This document shows positions 63,579-64,000 of a stretch of DNA of 64,000 bases, piece after piece. Position 1 is the stretch's first letter; each line of letters starts with the position of its first letter. Location: contig CAZAFV010000001.1 in assembly GCA_964484385.1 (NCBI GenBank), positions 1 through 64,000 of the forward strand. Direction: 5' to 3'. The notes under the pieces were generated by a model, which was not told the DNA's origin, did not search any database, and saw nothing but the letters and a program-made list of their open reading frames with translations. Source of the DNA: Poriferisodalis sp964484385. Its GTDB lineage: Bacteria > Actinomycetota > Acidimicrobiia > Acidimicrobiales > Poriferisodalaceae. A program made the translations under genes and the position numbers.

Positions 63579-64000
63579 ATGCCGCTGGATCAAGCGAACT
63601 ATCAGGCAATGCTCATCGACAAACGCGACAACGGCGTCGCCGTGGTCACGCTGAACCGCCCAGAACGGCTCAACGCCGTGAACGGCCAGATGCACCACGA
63701 GATGGCCAGCTTCACCCGTGACGCCCAGACCGACGACGACGTGAAGGTCGTGGTGCTCGCCGGCTCCGGCCGTGCGTTCTGTGCGGGTGGCGACTTCAGT
63801 GACACCGGCGGGCCGGCAGTCAGCTTCGAAGAGGGGCGCCAGATCGTCGATCACCTGCTCGAGCTGCGCAAGCCGATCATCTCCGCCGTGCAGGGTTACG
63901 CCATGGGCCTCGGCGCCAACATCGCCCTGCTGTGCGATGTCGTCGTGGCAGGGCACAGCTCCGTGTTCGCCGACACCCACGTCAACATGGGCATCGGCGC
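63579..64000 (+). CDS. Enoyl-CoA hydratase/isomerase, N-terminal part (cut by window edge)
   Basis: About 140 residues are visible. They show the crotonase pattern: VAVVTLNRPERLNAV, VVVLAGSGRAFCAGGDF (oxyanion hole), then KPIISAVQGYAMGLGANIALLCDVVVA. It probably hydrates or isomerises an enoyl-CoA; a CaiD-like role with the carnitine genes is speculative. GGGAGG precedes ATG 63579. Confidence 0.88.
   Translation, partial: MPLDQANYQAMLIDKRDNGVAVVTLNRPERLNAVNGQMHHEMASFTRDAQTDDDVKVVVLAGSGRAFCAGGDFSDTGGPAVSFEEGRQIVDHLLELRKPIISAVQGYAMGLGANIALLCDVVVAGHSSVFADTHVNMGIG

Overview
This is a GC-rich, gene-dense window from what looks like a high-GC actinobacterium, most likely a member of Acidimicrobiia known from environmental or metagenomic assembly. 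That placement is inferred from four LLM-class (F420/flavin, luciferase-fold) oxidoreductases, a DUF222/HNH (13E12-type) gene, a mycobacterial AtsA/B/D-type sulfatase, a hydroxylase/extradiol dioxygenase pair, and frequent GTG starts with ATGA overlaps. A run of 10 N at 30189-30198 marks an assembly gap. I see no rRNA, tRNA, CRISPR array or insertion sequence, and no gene-free stretch longer than 300 bases.

Layout. (1) 1-9427, plus strand: a degradative operon with an MBL-fold hydrolase end, a sulfatase, a haloalkane dehalogenase, an N,N-dimethylformamidase-like protein, a carotenoid/stilbene-cleaving oxygenase, a VOC extradiol dioxygenase and a flavin-dependent monooxygenase. (2) 9472-10641: a thioredoxin-fold gene with an in-frame TGA in a WASW-TGA-GC motif and a hairpin just downstream, best read as a selenoprotein. 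(3) 10710-17066, minus strand: a DUF222/HNH gene and a giant single-chain type ISP restriction-modification enzyme whose start codon is out of frame across a run of 14 C. (4) 17139-25990, minus strand: a membrane protein, hotdog thioesterase, zinc alcohol dehydrogenase, SDR, cytochrome c and CopC-CopD, macrodomain protein, fused class III CoA-transferase and a second SDR. (5) 26139-34115, plus strand: MDR reductase, FAD oxidase, LLM enzyme, NTF2-like and VOC proteins, a cytosolic-type B12 reductive dehalogenase and a MetE-fold protein. (6) 34210-40457: a CoxM-CoxS-CoxL-type molybdenum hydroxylase, HyuA-like hydantoinase/oxoprolinase and an LLM enzyme in one overlapping operon. (7) 40466-44809, minus strand: DUF917, a kinase, a class III aminotransferase-fold enzyme and a PhyH hydroxylase. 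(8) 44903-50065: a lipocalin-like protein, a small helical protein, a second APH-fold kinase, an LLM enzyme and a PLP enzyme. (9) 50150-64000: M20 amidohydrolase, N-carbamoyl-D-amino-acid hydrolase, fused Fe-S/molybdopterin xanthine-dehydrogenase-type enzyme, ADP-forming acyl-CoA synthetase, acyl-CoA dehydrogenase, carnitine-dehydrogenase/thioesterase fusion, LLM enzyme, SsnA-like aminohydrolase, diaminopropionate ammonia-lyase and the start of an enoyl-CoA hydratase.

How the genes work together. The window is mainly an oxidative catabolic island for dissolved organic matter: sulfate esters, organohalides, aromatics, N-heterocycles/ureides and quaternary amines. The last block combines parts that enterobacteria and clostridia keep together for purine/urate breakdown with selenium-dependent molybdenum hydroxylases (XDH-type enzyme, M20 hydrolase, SsnA, DpaL). 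Alongside the apparent selenoprotein, this suggests the organism may use selenium. The two most unusual local signals are the recoded TGA at 9886-9888 with its GGTCT-loop hairpin, and the poly-C frameshift at 16926-16939 in the restriction-modification gene.
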